Source: Kosakonia pseudosacchari
GTDB taxonomy: Bacteria > Pseudomonadota > Gammaproteobacteria > Enterobacterales > Enterobacteriaceae
Assembly (NCBI RefSeq): GCF_900184035.1
Contig: NZ_FXWP01000027.1
Location: 264,015-328,014, forward strand
DNA: 64,000 bases
Direction of reading: 5' to 3'
Positions 10,329-19,190 of the stretch are shown here, piece after piece. Position numbers and translations under genes: made by a program. Each line of letters starts with the position of its first letter. The first letter of the stretch is position 1. A model generated the notes under the pieces. The model was not told where the DNA came from. It did no database searches and saw only the letters and a list, made by a program, of their open reading frames with translations.

Positions 10329-11864
10329 ATGCAAGATAAGTCGGCGTTTACGCCACCCAGCCTGTTGCTGGCGACAATTGCGCTGTCGCTGGCAACCTTT
10401 ATGCAGGTGCTGGATACCACCATCGCCAACGTGGCGCTGCCGACCATCGCCGGTAACCTTGGCGTCAGTTCGGATCAGGGGACCTGGGTGATTACCTCGT
10501 TCGCGGTGTGCAACGCCATTGCGCTGCCGCTGACCGGCTGGTTTACCCGCCGGTTTGGTCAGCTCAGGCTGTTTGTCGGTTCGGTAGCCTTATTTACCCT
10601 GACCTCGTTCCTGTGCGGGTTTGCCCACAGCATGACCGAGCTGATTATCTTCCGCGCCTTGCAGGGCTTTTTCGCCGGGCCGATGTTCCCGATGTGCCAG
10701 ACGCTGTTATTGGTCATTTTCCCGACCAGTAAACGCAGTATGGCGCTGGCGTTGTTGTCGATGGTGACCGTGGTTGCGCCGATTGTCGGGCCGATTACCG
10801 GCGGCTGGATCACCGACAATTACTCGTGGCCGTGGATCTTCTATATCAACGTGCCGATTGGGATTTTCGCCGCCATCGTGGTCTGGACACAGCTGCGCGA
10901 GCGCGAAGAAACCACCTCGCACTCGCCGATTGATTACATCGGCATTGCGCTGCTGGTGCTCGGCGTGGGCTTGTTGCAGGTGGTGCTGGATAAAGGCAAC
11001 GACATGGACTGGTTTAACGCCACTGAAATCATCGTCATGTCGGTACTTTCCGCCATTGCGCTGGTGTCGTTTGTCATCTGGGAACTGGGCGAGCAGCACC
11101 CGATTGTGAACCTGCGGCTGTTTAAAGATCGTAACTTCGCCATCGGTACCGCAACACTGACGCTCGGTTATGCGGCCTTTTTTGCCATTAACATTATCCT
11201 GCCGCAGTGGCTGCAAACCCAGATGGGGTATACCGCTATCTGGGCCGGGCTTGCCGCCGCGCCGATGGGCTTTTTACCGCTGCTGTTAACGCCGTTTATC
11301 GGTCGTTATGCCCATAAAGTGGATCTGCGCCTGCTGGCGTCGGTGTCGTTTCTGACGATGGGCGCATCCTGCCTTATCCGTGCGCAGTTTAATACCAGTG
11401 TTGATTTTCGCACCGTGGCGGAAGTGCAGATGTTTATGGGTATCGGCGTGGCATTTTTCTTTATGCCGATCACCACCATTGTGCTGTCGAATCTGCACGG
11501 TGCCGAAGTGGCGGAAGGCTCCGGGCTGGCGACCTTTTTCCGCGTGCTGGGCGGCTCGTTTGCCTCGTCGCTCACCACCTGGATCTGGTCGCATCGCGAG
11601 GTTTACCACCACGCTAACCTGACGGAAAGCGTCTCGGTTTATAACCCGGCGGCTACCGATTATCTGCATAAAATGGGCGGCGCGACGCAGCAACACCTGG
11701 CGGCGGTGGATAAAACCATTGAGCAACAAGCCTATATGCTGTCGACCATCGACTATTTCTGGCTGTTGGGCTGGGGATTTATGGCGCTGGTGGTGGTGAT
11801 TTGGTTTGCCCGCCCGCCATTTGTGCGTTCCGGTGCGCCGGGCGCGCCATCGGCAGGACACTAA
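10329..11864 (+). CDS. EmrB-like DHA2 drug:proton antiporter
   Basis: A 511-residue MFS transporter with 14 predicted membrane helices (DHA2 family). Motifs include LDTTIANVALPTIAGNLG (motif D1) near residue 30, GWFTRRFGQLRLF (motif A) and GPITGGWITDNYSWPWIF (motif C). It starts 10 nt after the EmrA-like gene, so the two form one pump unit. Likely substrates are hydrophobic drugs or uncouplers by analogy with EmrB. The specificity cannot be read from sequence. Confidence 0.93.
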   Translation: MQDKSAFTPPSLLLATIALSLATFMQVLDTTIANVALPTIAGNLGVSSDQGTWVITSFAVCNAIALPLTGWFTRRFGQLRLFVGSVALFTLTSFLCGFAHSMTELIIFRALQGFFAGPMFPMCQTLLLVIFPTSKRSMALALLSMVTVVAPIVGPITGGWITDNYSWPWIFYINVPIGIFAAIVVWTQLREREETTSHSPIDYIGIALLVLGVGLLQVVLDKGNDMDWFNATEIIVMSVLSAIALVSFVIWELGEQHPIVNLRLFKDRNFAIGTATLTLGYAAFFAINIILPQWLQTQMGYTAIWAGLAAAPMGFLPLLLTPFIGRYAHKVDLRLLASVSFLTMGASCLIRAQFNTSVDFRTVAEVQMFMGIGVAFFFMPITTIVLSNLHGAEVAEGSGLATFFRVLGGSFASSLTTWIWSHREVYHHANLTESVSVYNPAATDYLHKMGGATQQHLAAVDKTIEQQAYMLSTIDYFWLLGWGFMALVVVIWFARPPFVRSGAPGAPSAGH

Positions 11865-11884
11865 TAACAGAGATGGAATAATGT

Positions 11885-13120
11885 ATGGCTCCGGTGTTAC
11901 CAGGCAGTGATGGTCGTTTATTGCAGCATCGTTCGTTTGTCGCCTTCTGGCTGGCGCGAACCAGCTCCAGCTTCGGTTTCCAGATGTTATCTATCATCGT
12001 CGGCTGGCAAATTTACTCCCAGACCCAGAGCGCTTTCTGGCTGGGGATGATTGGTCTGGTGCAGTTTATTCCCTCGGTGACGCTGGCGTTGCCTGCCGGG
12101 CATATCGCCGACCAGTTTGATCGCCGTCGCGTGGTGCTGCTGGCGCAGATTTTCGAGTGGCTGGCTATTGCCGCGCTGGCATGGCTAACGTGGCAGGGCG
12201 ATGCCAGCGTGTGGGTAATTTTGTCGCTTATCTTTGTTATCTCTTGCGCCAAAACCATTGAGTCGCCGTCGATGATTTCGATGTTGCCTGCGCTGGTGCC
12301 GCTCTCCATTTTACCGCGCGCAACGGCCGCGAATGCGGTTTCCGGTCAGGCGGCGCAGATTGTCGGCCCGGCGCTGGGTGGTTTTCTCTACGCGGCGGGA
12401 GCCGATGTGGTGTACAGCGTTACCGCCGGGCTTTATCTGGTGTCGCTGCTGCTGGTGATGACCCTGCGTTATGAACAGGCGCAACCGCCGCGCACGCCGG
12501 CGACCTTATCTTCGCTGTTTGCCGGCGTTGGGTTTATCCGCAATCGCCCGGATGTGCTGGGGGTGATTTCGCTCGATCTGTTTGCCGTATTGCTCGGTGG
12601 CGCAACCGCGCTGCTGCCTATTTTCGCCCATGATGTACTGCATACCGGGCCGCTCGGTCTGGGTTTGCTGCGCAGTGCGCCAGCCGTTGGCGCGCTGCTG
12701 GTGGGTTTCTGGTTAAGCCACCGCGCGCTGACGCGCAATGTCGGCATGATCATGTTTATGTGCGTGGCGGGGTTTGGCGTGGCGACGCTGGTGTTCGCCT
12801 TTTCAAGCTGGATGTGGTTGTCGCTGCTGGCGCTGTTCGCGCTTGGAGGTTTCGACATGGTGAGCATGGTGATCCGCGGTTCGCTGGTGCAACTCGATAC
12901 GCCAGACGAGATGCGCGGGCGGGTCAACGCGGTTAACTCCATTTTTATCAACACCTCTAACCAGCTCGGCGAGTTTGAATCCGGCATGCTGGCGGCGTGG
13001 CTCGGCGCGGTGCCTGCGGCGGCGATTGGCGGTGTCGGCACGTTGATTGTGGTAGCCCTGTGGATGAAGTGGTTCCCTGGTTTGCGCCACCGCCAGCGGC
13101 TGGAAAGTGAGATGGGGTAG
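11885..13120 (+). CDS. MFS exporter (EntS-like)
   Basis: A 411-residue MFS protein with about 12 helices. HRSFVAFWLARTSSSFGFQML and AGHIADQFDRRRVVLLAQ at the N-terminus and DEMRGRVNAVNSIFINTSNQLGEFESG at the C-terminus place it in the DHA3/EntS-like group of small-molecule exporters. It follows the EmrB-like gene by 20 nt and ends the operon, so the MarR protein probably controls two independent exporters. The substrate is unknown. Confidence 0.88.
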   Translation: MAPVLPGSDGRLLQHRSFVAFWLARTSSSFGFQMLSIIVGWQIYSQTQSAFWLGMIGLVQFIPSVTLALPAGHIADQFDRRRVVLLAQIFEWLAIAALAWLTWQGDASVWVILSLIFVISCAKTIESPSMISMLPALVPLSILPRATAANAVSGQAAQIVGPALGGFLYAAGADVVYSVTAGLYLVSLLLVMTLRYEQAQPPRTPATLSSLFAGVGFIRNRPDVLGVISLDLFAVLLGGATALLPIFAHDVLHTGPLGLGLLRSAPAVGALLVGFWLSHRALTRNVGMIMFMCVAGFGVATLVFAFSSWMWLSLLALFALGGFDMVSMVIRGSLVQLDTPDEMRGRVNAVNSIFINTSNQLGEFESGMLAAWLGAVPAAAIGGVGTLIVVALWMKWFPGLRHRQRLESEMG

Positions 13121-13128
13121 GTTACTGC

Positions 13129-13150
13129 GAGCCCGGTTTATACCGGGCTC
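13129..13150. terminator. Hairpin after the efflux operon
   Basis: Perfect 9-bp GC-rich stem GAGCCCGGT/ACCGGGCTC with a 4-nt loop, 9 bp after the MFS stop. The T-tract is poor (TGTTC), so termination strength is uncertain. Confidence 0.6.
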
Positions 13151-13184
13151 TGTTCAGGGAAGGGATAATTGCCTGGCAGGATGG

Positions 13185-13994
13185 TTAACCCTGCGCAGGA
13201 GCGGGTTCGTTCTCTTCGGCAGTGGTGGACGGAAGGTTCAGAAATGCCATGATCTTTGCGATTTCGTTTTCAGTCAGCATGCGGGTTTCGCGTGACAATG
13301 CCGCTATAAATTCTGCTGAACCATTTGAAATATAGATTTTCTCCGCCAGCGCACGCGCTGAGTTATATTCCTCAAAATCGAAAAATTTATGAATCGTGCT
13401 CAGAACCTTATCGGGGTCATTTAATTCTGCCAGGTTAGTGCTTATATTTCCGGAAATGACAGCCAGTCGCGCGGCAAGCGAAATAATTTCCTGGCGAACT
13501 GATGAGGAGAGTTGTCGGGTATTGCTGAGAGATTTTTGGGCGTTATCAAGTTGAAGTTGGGCTTTTGCAAGATCAACTTCGAGCGCCTGCGTTTTTCTCA
13601 ATGTCTTTGATCTGCCTGCGTTGAGACGTTGCACAATCCATTGCCATGCGGTATTTGCAACGCGATCTGACCAGTGAACGCCAATACGTACAAATGAGGA
13701 GAGTAAATTAACAATAAAATCCAGTACCGGCATGGCTATCGACATGCCAAAACCCACCACCAGCGGCCAGTAAAAAAAGTTGTGCGAGAAATGGTAAGTG
13801 CCGGTGATATTTTTAAGGAGGGTTTCTATTTTCTCATCCGACATGGCGATGAGTAATATGTGCTTCCAGTTAAACGCGACCAGTGAGCACAATAAATAGA
13901 TATACAGAGGCCCTTTTAATCGGCTGGAAATAACGTTACTGGCAAAATCGGCTATTTGTTCCTTTAATCCTGAATCTGATGCTTTATCTGTCAC
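13185..13994 (-). CDS. Hypothetical membrane protein with coiled-coil C-terminus
   Basis: Product of unknown function. The frame is open from an ATG at 14108, but a GTG at 13994 (VTDKASDSGLKEQ) preceded by GGGGGAG is a much better start, giving 269 residues. Two membrane segments are visible (GPLYIYLLCSLVAFNW and FFYWPLVVGFGMSIAMPVL). They are followed by an alpha-helical, Gln/Leu-rich stretch (EVDLAKAQLQLDNAQKSLSN) and an acidic tail. Codon use looks weaker than that of its neighbours, and the gene may be a later acquisition. Confidence 0.7.
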   Translation of the reverse strand: MTDKASDSGLKEQIADFASNVISSRLKGPLYIYLLCSLVAFNWKHILLIAMSDEKIETLLKNITGTYHFSHNFFYWPLVVGFGMSIAMPVLDFIVNLLSSFVRIGVHWSDRVANTAWQWIVQRLNAGRSKTLRKTQALEVDLAKAQLQLDNAQKSLSNTRQLSSSVRQEIISLAARLAVISGNISTNLAELNDPDKVLSTIHKFFDFEEYNSARALAEKIYISNGSAEFIAALSRETRMLTENEIAKIMAFLNLPSTTAEENEPAPAQG

Positions 13995-14150
13995 AACGCT
14001 CCCCCTGATTAACCTTATTTTCCTGAGCCAACTGGCGAAGCGATTATAACCAGAGCTGATGATCCGCGCGATCATCAGGAGTAGTGGGGGACGAACGTTT
14101 TTCAGCAAACCGACAGCGGCAGAGAAACAAGGCTGAATTTAACGCCAGAC

Positions 14151-14897
14151 TCAAAGGCTTTCTGCTTTACCGCTGTGGTGAGCAATAGCAAAACCCTGCT
14201 CGCGCCAGTGGGCAAGCTGCTGTGACTGGCTGCGCGTGAGCGGTTTGCCGGTCCAGACAAACAGATGCTGGCCGGGAAAAAATTCCGGGTGAGGGGAGTC
14301 GAGCGGCTCGGCGAGAACATCGATGCGCCAGCCCTGCTGTGAAAGGCGCCAGGCTTCGAGCCATAGATGGGTGCGATCGTCATTTCCCCAGGCGATCAGC
14401 AGCGCCATTTTTGCGGCCTGTTCACGCGCGGTGGCGATGCCTGACGCGGCGAACTCCACTAACACGCCATCCAGCAGGCTTAGCGCCACGCGCGCGGTAT
14501 TTTTATCACGATTGAGCCGCTGGCGTACCGGCACCAGAATGTCGTCGATAAGCACATCGGCTGCGTGTGTTTGGCTTAACGCGTGAAGGGTTGCGCGTAG
14601 CCGGGAGGGATTCACTTGGCGCAGTATGGACATCAACTCTTCCTGGAGTGACGCCCAGCTTGTTTGCCCGGCGAATTTGTTGTCGTCGAGCAAGGCCTTA
14701 ACTTTGCTTACGGAAATGCCGTTGTCGATCCAGCGCTTGATTTCCACAATGCGCTGAATGTCAGACTCATCGAATTGACGATGACCGCCTTCACTGCGCT
14801 GCGGTTTTAACAGCCCATAGCGACGCTGCCATGCGCGTAGTGTGACCGGGTTTATCCCGCAGCGTTCGGCAACCTCGCCGATACTATAAAAAGCCAT
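14151..14897 (-). CDS. bluR: MerR-type repressor BluR (YcgE)
   Basis: A 248-residue MerR-family protein. Residues 3-70 are the MerR helix-turn-helix (YSIGEVAERCGINPVTLRAWQRRYGLLKPQRSEGGHRQF), nearly identical to E. coli YcgE. The C-terminal half resembles the B12-binding-like fold of MlrA/BluR without an obvious cobalamin motif. In E. coli BluR represses ycgZ-ymgABC and is released by photoexcited BluF. The gene order bluF-bluR divergent from ycgZ-ymgA-ariR is conserved here. Paired TTGTACAA sites lie just upstream. Confidence 0.94.
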   Translation of the reverse strand: MAFYSIGEVAERCGINPVTLRAWQRRYGLLKPQRSEGGHRQFDESDIQRIVEIKRWIDNGISVSKVKALLDDNKFAGQTSWASLQEELMSILRQVNPSRLRATLHALSQTHAADVLIDDILVPVRQRLNRDKNTARVALSLLDGVLVEFAASGIATAREQAAKMALLIAWGNDDRTHLWLEAWRLSQQGWRIDVLAEPLDSPHPEFFPGQHLFVWTGKPLTRSQSQQLAHWREQGFAIAHHSGKAESL

Positions 14898-14959
14898 GAC
14901 TCCCTCGTACTCTTTAACGCCAGTGTGCCCATTTCACAGACTAAGTTAACTTCGCAAAG

Positions 14960-14983
14960 TTGTACAAATCCTTTTTTGTACAA
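14960..14983. promoter_or_regulatory. Paired TTGTACAA operator between bluF and bluR
   Basis: Two self-complementary TTGTACAA octamers at 14960-14967 and 14976-14983, 8 bp apart, 63-86 bp upstream of the bluR ATG. The E. coli MlrA site, as I recall it, contains AATTGTACA/TGTACAATT, so a BluR/MlrA-type protein is the likely ligand. Suggests autoregulation (inference). Confidence 0.65.
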
Positions 14984-14997
14984 CATCCTTGCACAGC

Positions 14998-16221
14998 TTA
15001 TACCATCTCATCTCTTTTTTCTGGCCAGGCCACGGCCGGAATGCCGTTTAAATCCGGGTGCGCGAAAAGATGTCCCTGGAACTGAGAAATGCCCGCCGAT
15101 TCAAGCCACATCCACTCTTCCGCTTTCTCGACGCCGACGGCGGAAATGGCAATTTCCAGCGAGGTACAGCATTTGATGATCGCCTGAACAATCGCCTGAC
15201 GGGAGCCACTTTTGTGCACATCCGCAATCAGGGCGCGGTTGATTTTGATGCGATCCGGCTGGAATTGCGTCAGCAATACCAACCCGCCAAACCCGGCCCC
15301 GAAGTGATCGATAGCCACGCGAATACCGGCACCTTTAAGCATTTTCACCGCCTGCGTAAACGCATCAAGGCATGAAAACACGGCGCTTTCGTTAAATTCA
15401 ACGATGACCTGTTCAGGAACCAGCCCGTTTTCTTTAATCGCCTGCACAATAAATTCAGCGGCACCTGGCACCTTTACCAGCGTCATGGGTAGCAAATTTA
15501 CCGAAAGCGACTGCGCGCCCAGCTTTAATGCGGCAGCCATTGCAAAAGCGACGCGCTTGCTTTGTAAATCGGCAGTGTAAATATCATCCCCGGCCATATC
15601 GTCGAACCACTCTTGCGGCGAGCCACCTACGCGGGTGCGCAGCAGGGCTTCGACAGCGACAATCTGGCGGGCAAAGGGGTCGACAATAGGCTGGAAAGCA
15701 AAATGGCAGTCGGCACCGCTATCCGGGACGCCTGGCGGCAGGGTTATCGCGTTGTCATCGGCCATAAATTCCCAGGCATCGCCCGGCGGAATTTCGTAGT
15801 AGAACTCTTTCTCGCTGTCTTCAACGAAGGTCTGAAAGAACTGCAATGCGCGATCGCCATACGTCAGCTGGTATCGCGTTGTGCCTTTATCGAACACGGT
15901 CTGCAATACCGCTTCACGGTCGTGATCGCGCAAGTCAAACAGCTCCATACCCGTCTTACCGAAGCGCCTTGACGGCGCGTAGTCTCTGAGCACTTCGACC
16001 AGATTGTAATGGCGGTCATCGCCACAGATGTCCTGATAAATAGCCGTAACACTTTCTTCAGGCCCTTCAAGCAGTTGAAAAAAATGGGTGCCATTGAATA
16101 GCAGGATCCCCGTCACGCTGGCCCGACCATTTTTGATATTGGCGGCTGCGACCATCTCTTCAAGCATCTTAAATGAGACATGGTCATGCAGGTGGCTGCG
16201 GTAAATGATGGTGGTAAGCAT
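14998..16221 (-). CDS. bluF: Blue-light sensor BluF (BLUF-degenerate EAL, YcgF)
   Basis: A 407-residue photoreceptor. An N-terminal BLUF domain (1-95) binds FAD, with Tyr7, Asn31 and Gln49 at the expected flavin positions. A C-terminal EAL domain follows (about 165-400). EALLR is kept, but the metal segment reads DHFGAGFGGL instead of DDFGxGYSSL, so c-di-GMP phosphodiesterase activity is unlikely, as in E. coli BluF. Its known role is to bind and displace BluR under blue light and cold. It is transcribed towards bluR with about 100 nt between them. Confidence 0.95.
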   Translation of the reverse strand: MLTTIIYRSHLHDHVSFKMLEEMVAAANIKNGRASVTGILLFNGTHFFQLLEGPEESVTAIYQDICGDDRHYNLVEVLRDYAPSRRFGKTGMELFDLRDHDREAVLQTVFDKGTTRYQLTYGDRALQFFQTFVEDSEKEFYYEIPPGDAWEFMADDNAITLPPGVPDSGADCHFAFQPIVDPFARQIVAVEALLRTRVGGSPQEWFDDMAGDDIYTADLQSKRVAFAMAAALKLGAQSLSVNLLPMTLVKVPGAAEFIVQAIKENGLVPEQVIVEFNESAVFSCLDAFTQAVKMLKGAGIRVAIDHFGAGFGGLVLLTQFQPDRIKINRALIADVHKSGSRQAIVQAIIKCCTSLEIAISAVGVEKAEEWMWLESAGISQFQGHLFAHPDLNGIPAVAWPEKRDEMV

Positions 16222-16374
16222 ACGCGTTCCGGCAGGAGATTTAGGAATATTTACCTTAGCAGAAGATAGCCAGGACGTTGTGCCGTTATTCCATTTATTT
16301 TCAAATAGTTCGCTTATGTCCGCAGGTCATTATGCAGAAATGTTAACAACTCAGCAGGCATCGATACAGGTAAT

Positions 16375-16521
16375 TTGTACAAGCTTGTTGCGTCCGAGAG
16401 CTTTTGTTTTCGTGTTAACTTGATGATTTGTATAAATTTATGGAGTGTTTCTATAGGGGGCTAATTATTTTGTACAATTTCTATGTACATATTGGCAAAC
16501 TTTGTATAACTTTAATTGTAC
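16375..16521. promoter_or_regulatory. Cluster of TTGTACAA-type sites between bluF and ycgZ
   Basis: TTGTACAA at 16375-16382 and 16470-16477, TTGTATAA at 16428-16435 and 16502-16509, ATGTACAT at 16483-16490, and a partial TTGTAC at 16516-16521. All lie in the bluF/ycgZ divergent region, the last 33 bp before the ycgZ ATG. They share the octamer found upstream of bluR and are the likely BluR control region. Strand and exact promoter boxes are not resolved. Confidence 0.65.
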
Positions 16522-16554
16522 TTTCCTGACTCATGGACTTTAGAGGAGTAACAG

Positions 16555-16794
16555 ATGCAACAGAATAGTTTCCTTCCGAACACAGCGAATGCCGTTACCC
16601 GCTATTTTGATAAAGCGACGCTGCCGACACAGCAAGAAACATTAGGACGCATTGCTGTCGAGATCCTTACCGAAGGCCGCAATCTGAACCGTAAGGCTAT
16701 TTGTACCAAATTATTGTCGCGGCTTGAAAAAGCATCCGGCCCGGAAGAGGAGAGCCACTATCACACGCTGATTGGCTTGCTGTTTGATCGTTAA
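16555..16794 (+). CDS. ycgZ: Small connector protein YcgZ
   Basis: A 79-residue cytoplasmic protein. ITRYF-like AVTRYFDKATLPTQQETLG, a central GRNLNRKAICTKLLSRLE and a terminal HYHTLIGLLF match E. coli YcgZ. In E. coli, YcgZ, YmgA and YmgB act through the Rcs phosphorelay to raise colanic acid and lower curli when BluR is relieved. A strong AGAGGAG ribosome site precedes the ATG. First gene of the BluR-controlled operon. Confidence 0.92.
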   Translation: MQQNSFLPNTANAVTRYFDKATLPTQQETLGRIAVEILTEGRNLNRKAICTKLLSRLEKASGPEEESHYHTLIGLLFDR

Positions 16795-16836
16795 AATGAA
16801 AAGGCTAATCGCGATAAATCACCTGGTTATTTGAGT

Positions 16837-16889
16837 CAATTCTCACGGGGCGCCATCAGCTGTGGCAGAACGCTACCACGTGAGAATTG
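16837..16889 (+). repeat. 11-bp-arm inverted repeat between ycgZ and ymgA
   Basis: Arms CAATTCTCACG (16837-16847) and CGTGAGAATTG (16879-16889), perfect, enclosing 31 nt. It lies in the 147-nt ycgZ-ymgA gap, 52 nt before the ymgA ATG. It could be an attenuator or an mRNA-processing element. It lacks a T-tract, so it is not an ordinary terminator. Confidence 0.6.
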
Positions 16890-16941
16890 GCTTCATGCCG
16901 CAATTGCACTTCGGCAACCGGCGGCAACCCGAGATGCAGTT

Positions 16942-17250
16942 ATGAACAGTAGTGAAATAGAGCAACTGACAGATGAACTTATTGGAGTGGCCGTGTTGTC
17001 CCTCCTTAAAGATAACTCTCCTATCAGCACTCAGGCTCTGATAGCCCGGTTGCGTTCGATGGAGAGCAGTGAACCAGACAGCCAGCGGCGCAAGGTGCTG
17101 GGGCGTATTATTGCCGAAATCAGCAATAACACCTTCGGCGAAATGCGGCGTGGCGAAGACGCGGTAGGCATGGAATGGAATGAGGATCGCAGGGATAACA
17201 TTTATCCACTGTTTGGCAACAAGCAGCCGGGCAGTAGTAAAAAACACTGA
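16942..17250 (+). CDS. ymgA: YmgA-like small connector protein
   Basis: A 102-residue protein related to YmgA. The conserved helix pattern (MNSSEIEQLTDELIGVAVLSLL, ISTQALIARLRSMESSEPDSQRRKVLGRII) resembles YmgA and AriR, with a divergent charged C-terminus. The frame extends upstream to 16831, but through the hairpin, and without family similarity, so I use the ATG at 16942. The second gene of the operon, in the E. coli ymgA position. Orthology is inferred from position as much as from similarity. Confidence 0.8.
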   Translation: MNSSEIEQLTDELIGVAVLSLLKDNSPISTQALIARLRSMESSEPDSQRRKVLGRIIAEISNNTFGEMRRGEDAVGMEWNEDRRDNIYPLFGNKQPGSSKKH

Positions 17251-17291
17251 CTTAAGTGCTGATAAGAATGAACTCAACATGGGGTAATGAA

Positions 17292-17570
17292 ATGAGCCAG
17301 GCTATGCTTGAAAGTTCTGATGGGTACGAAAATCTTCCTGATCTTTCGCTCATGGAATATTTTCGCAGCGGTGGTGAAAAGCTTGCAGAGGAATCAGCCA
17401 TTCTTGGTGTCGCCATCAGACGCATAGTCGCAGCCGATGAACGTATAACCCATAAGGCGTTGATTCTTGAACTGATCCGCATGATCGAAAGCACGGATGA
17501 TGTGGTACGAAGCGACATTATCCGCAATACGCTGGAAATTGTTGTACACCATACGACGGATGATATCTGA
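17292..17570 (+). CDS. ariR: AriR (YmgB) connector protein
   Basis: A 92-residue protein. LMEYFRSGGEKLAEESAILGVAIRRI, ALILELIRMIESTDDVVRSDIIRNTLEIVVHHTTDDI aligns closely with E. coli YmgB/AriR, which is a small helical dimer affecting acid resistance and biofilm formation. I prefer the ATG at 17292 (MSQAMLESSD), with GGGG upstream, over 17256. It lies 42 nt after ymgA and before a strong hairpin. E. coli ymgC is absent here. Confidence 0.88.
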   Translation: MSQAMLESSDGYENLPDLSLMEYFRSGGEKLAEESAILGVAIRRIVAADERITHKALILELIRMIESTDDVVRSDIIRNTLEIVVHHTTDDI

Positions 17571-17586
17571 CCTCAGGAACGAGGGG

Positions 17587-17624
17587 TTATTACCACCGTC
17601 CGGGAAACCAGACGGTGGCAATAA
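17587..17624 (+). terminator. Terminator of ycgZ-ymgA-ariR
   Basis: Long stem TTATTACCACCGTC/GACGGTGGCAATAA with one mismatch around CGGGAAACCA, 17 bp after ariR. Confidence 0.75.
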
Positions 17625-17828
17625 TCGGCCAATAGCGGTTTTTTGCCTTCCCTTTATTGGCTTCTACTGGCTCCACTTGTTGAAAACACCTTTTGCCAAC
17701 ACCTGCCACACCAGGGTTTTTTTACGTTTGCCTGCCGACGACGGGATTTGCCGCAATCTGAGACATGCCACTATCCTCTGAGCACGTTTTCGTAACGGTA
17801 TCGCCGCGTCTGGTGACGAAGAGCAATA

Positions 17829-18148
17829 ATGTCAGCTTGTAAACTCATCCCACCTGCCAGAAAGCTTGCCATTGGGCTGCTGGTGCCCGGCATCGTTTTT
17901 TCATTGGCCGCGTTTACCCTGCCGGTTTTCACCCCAACTGGAACCGCTCGCAAGTATTGCTGCCGCAAGGCGACATTCGCGGCGTGGCGGTATTGCTGCA
18001 CGGACTGACGGATTCGCCCTATAGCATGCGCTATCTGGCACATGCCTGACAGCAACAGGGGTTTGTGGTGGTGATGCCCCGCTTGCCGGGGCACGGCACG
18101 GCACCGGGCGCACTGACGAGCGAGAATCGCGTCAGGGGCGCAGAATAA
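17829..18148 (+). pseudogene. Decayed alpha/beta-hydrolase gene
   Basis: The first frame gives an N-terminal signal-anchor (KLAIGLLVPGIVFSLAAF). Near 17925 the coding continues in another frame as NWNRSQVLLPQGDIRGVAVL, then LHGLTDSPYSMRYLAHA, an in-frame TGA, and QQQGFVVVMPRLPGHGTAPG. These are the oxyanion-hole and following motifs of a serine-hydrolase family. The frame ends at 18148 without the catalytic GxSxG region. So there is a frameshift, a nonsense codon and a 3' deletion. Its 3' end overlaps the end of the opposing oxidoreductase gene by 17 bp. Confidence 0.75.
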
Positions 18149-19088
18149 TACGCCCCAACACGCGGTTTTCTTCTGCGTAGCGGTGGGCTTGCACAACATC
18201 CTGCAGGGAAAATTGTCTGTCGATGATCACGCTGAATTTTTTATCCCTGGCATCCATCAGCAGCGTGTCGACAGAATCCCTTGCCTGCTGGTGGGCAAGT
18301 TCGCGTCCCCAGAATAGCCCGCTAATCGTCTGATTGGCTTGCTGTAATGCCGCCAGATCGGCGTGGGCATTTCCCCCCGCGTTACCAGCCAGTACCACGG
18401 TTCCCCATTCACGCAGGCAGGCGATCGATTGTTCCAGTGTCGAACCGACCAGATCGAGGACGCCGTCCACGCCGGCTGCGTTTGTTAGCCGTTTAACCTC
18501 AGCGACAATATCCTGCTGGCGATAATCCAGCGCGACATCAAGACCGAGTTTTGTCAGGTGGCTCACGCGGGCATCACCGGAAAGCGTGGCGAACACGCGC
18601 GCGCCCTGCGCCTTCGCAAGCTGAATGGCGGCAACCCCAACGCCGCCCGCACCGCCCTGAATAAGCACGCTATCGCCCGCTTTGATCTTTAAGCGCGAAG
18701 AGAGCGCCCAGGCGGCTGTACCAAAACTCACCGGAATAGCAGATGCCGCAACAACATCCAGCCCGTCGGGAATGACCCATGACCATTGCGCTGGCGTAAC
18801 GCGGTATTCGGCATGCGATCCCGACAGCGCGAGCGTGGCCACACGTTGTCCGGCGTGGCGATCTTTCACCTGCCTACCGACTTCAATAATTGTGCCTGCA
18901 GCAGAATAACCGGGAATGCCACCTTGCGCACCGGGGAAGGCTGTGGCGCGATTAATCACGTCGCCGCCCTCAAGCGCAATGGCTTCTACACGGATCAGCA
19001 CATCATCAGGACCACAGACCGGTTCGGGGACATCGGTATAACGTAAAACCTCGGGTTTTCCCGGCTGAAAATAGCGTGCGGCTTTCAT
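18132..19088 (-). CDS. Zinc-independent quinone oxidoreductase (MDR family)
   Basis: A 318-residue NADPH:quinone reductase-like protein of the medium-chain dehydrogenase/reductase superfamily. It has an N-terminal GroES-like domain (IPGYSAAGTIIEVG) and a Rossmann domain with the nucleotide loop IQGGAGGVGVAAIQLAKAQGA at about 140-160. The zinc ligands of alcohol dehydrogenases are absent. A GGAGG ribosome site lies 6 nt before the ATG. A role in reduction of quinones or reactive enones is inferred from the family. Stands alone. Confidence 0.9.
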   Translation of the reverse strand: MKAARYFQPGKPEVLRYTDVPEPVCGPDDVLIRVEAIALEGGDVINRATAFPGAQGGIPGYSAAGTIIEVGRQVKDRHAGQRVATLALSGSHAEYRVTPAQWSWVIPDGLDVVAASAIPVSFGTAAWALSSRLKIKAGDSVLIQGGAGGVGVAAIQLAKAQGARVFATLSGDARVSHLTKLGLDVALDYRQQDIVAEVKRLTNAAGVDGVLDLVGSTLEQSIACLREWGTVVLAGNAGGNAHADLAALQQANQTISGLFWGRELAHQQARDSVDTLLMDARDKKFSVIIDRQFSLQDVVQAHRYAEENRVLGRIILRP

Positions 19089-19190
19089 CGTTGCCTCCTT
19101 TTTTTACGTCAGGGTGATCATTTCTGCACCGACGCGCGCAGCAACGCTACGTCTGCTTAGGTATGGTCGTTCGCGTGTTCGCAGCGACAT

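Noticed and set aside
11286..11861. Long minus-strand ORF opposite the EmrB-like gene
   Set aside because: Antisense shadow. The plus-strand frame has clear MFS motifs.
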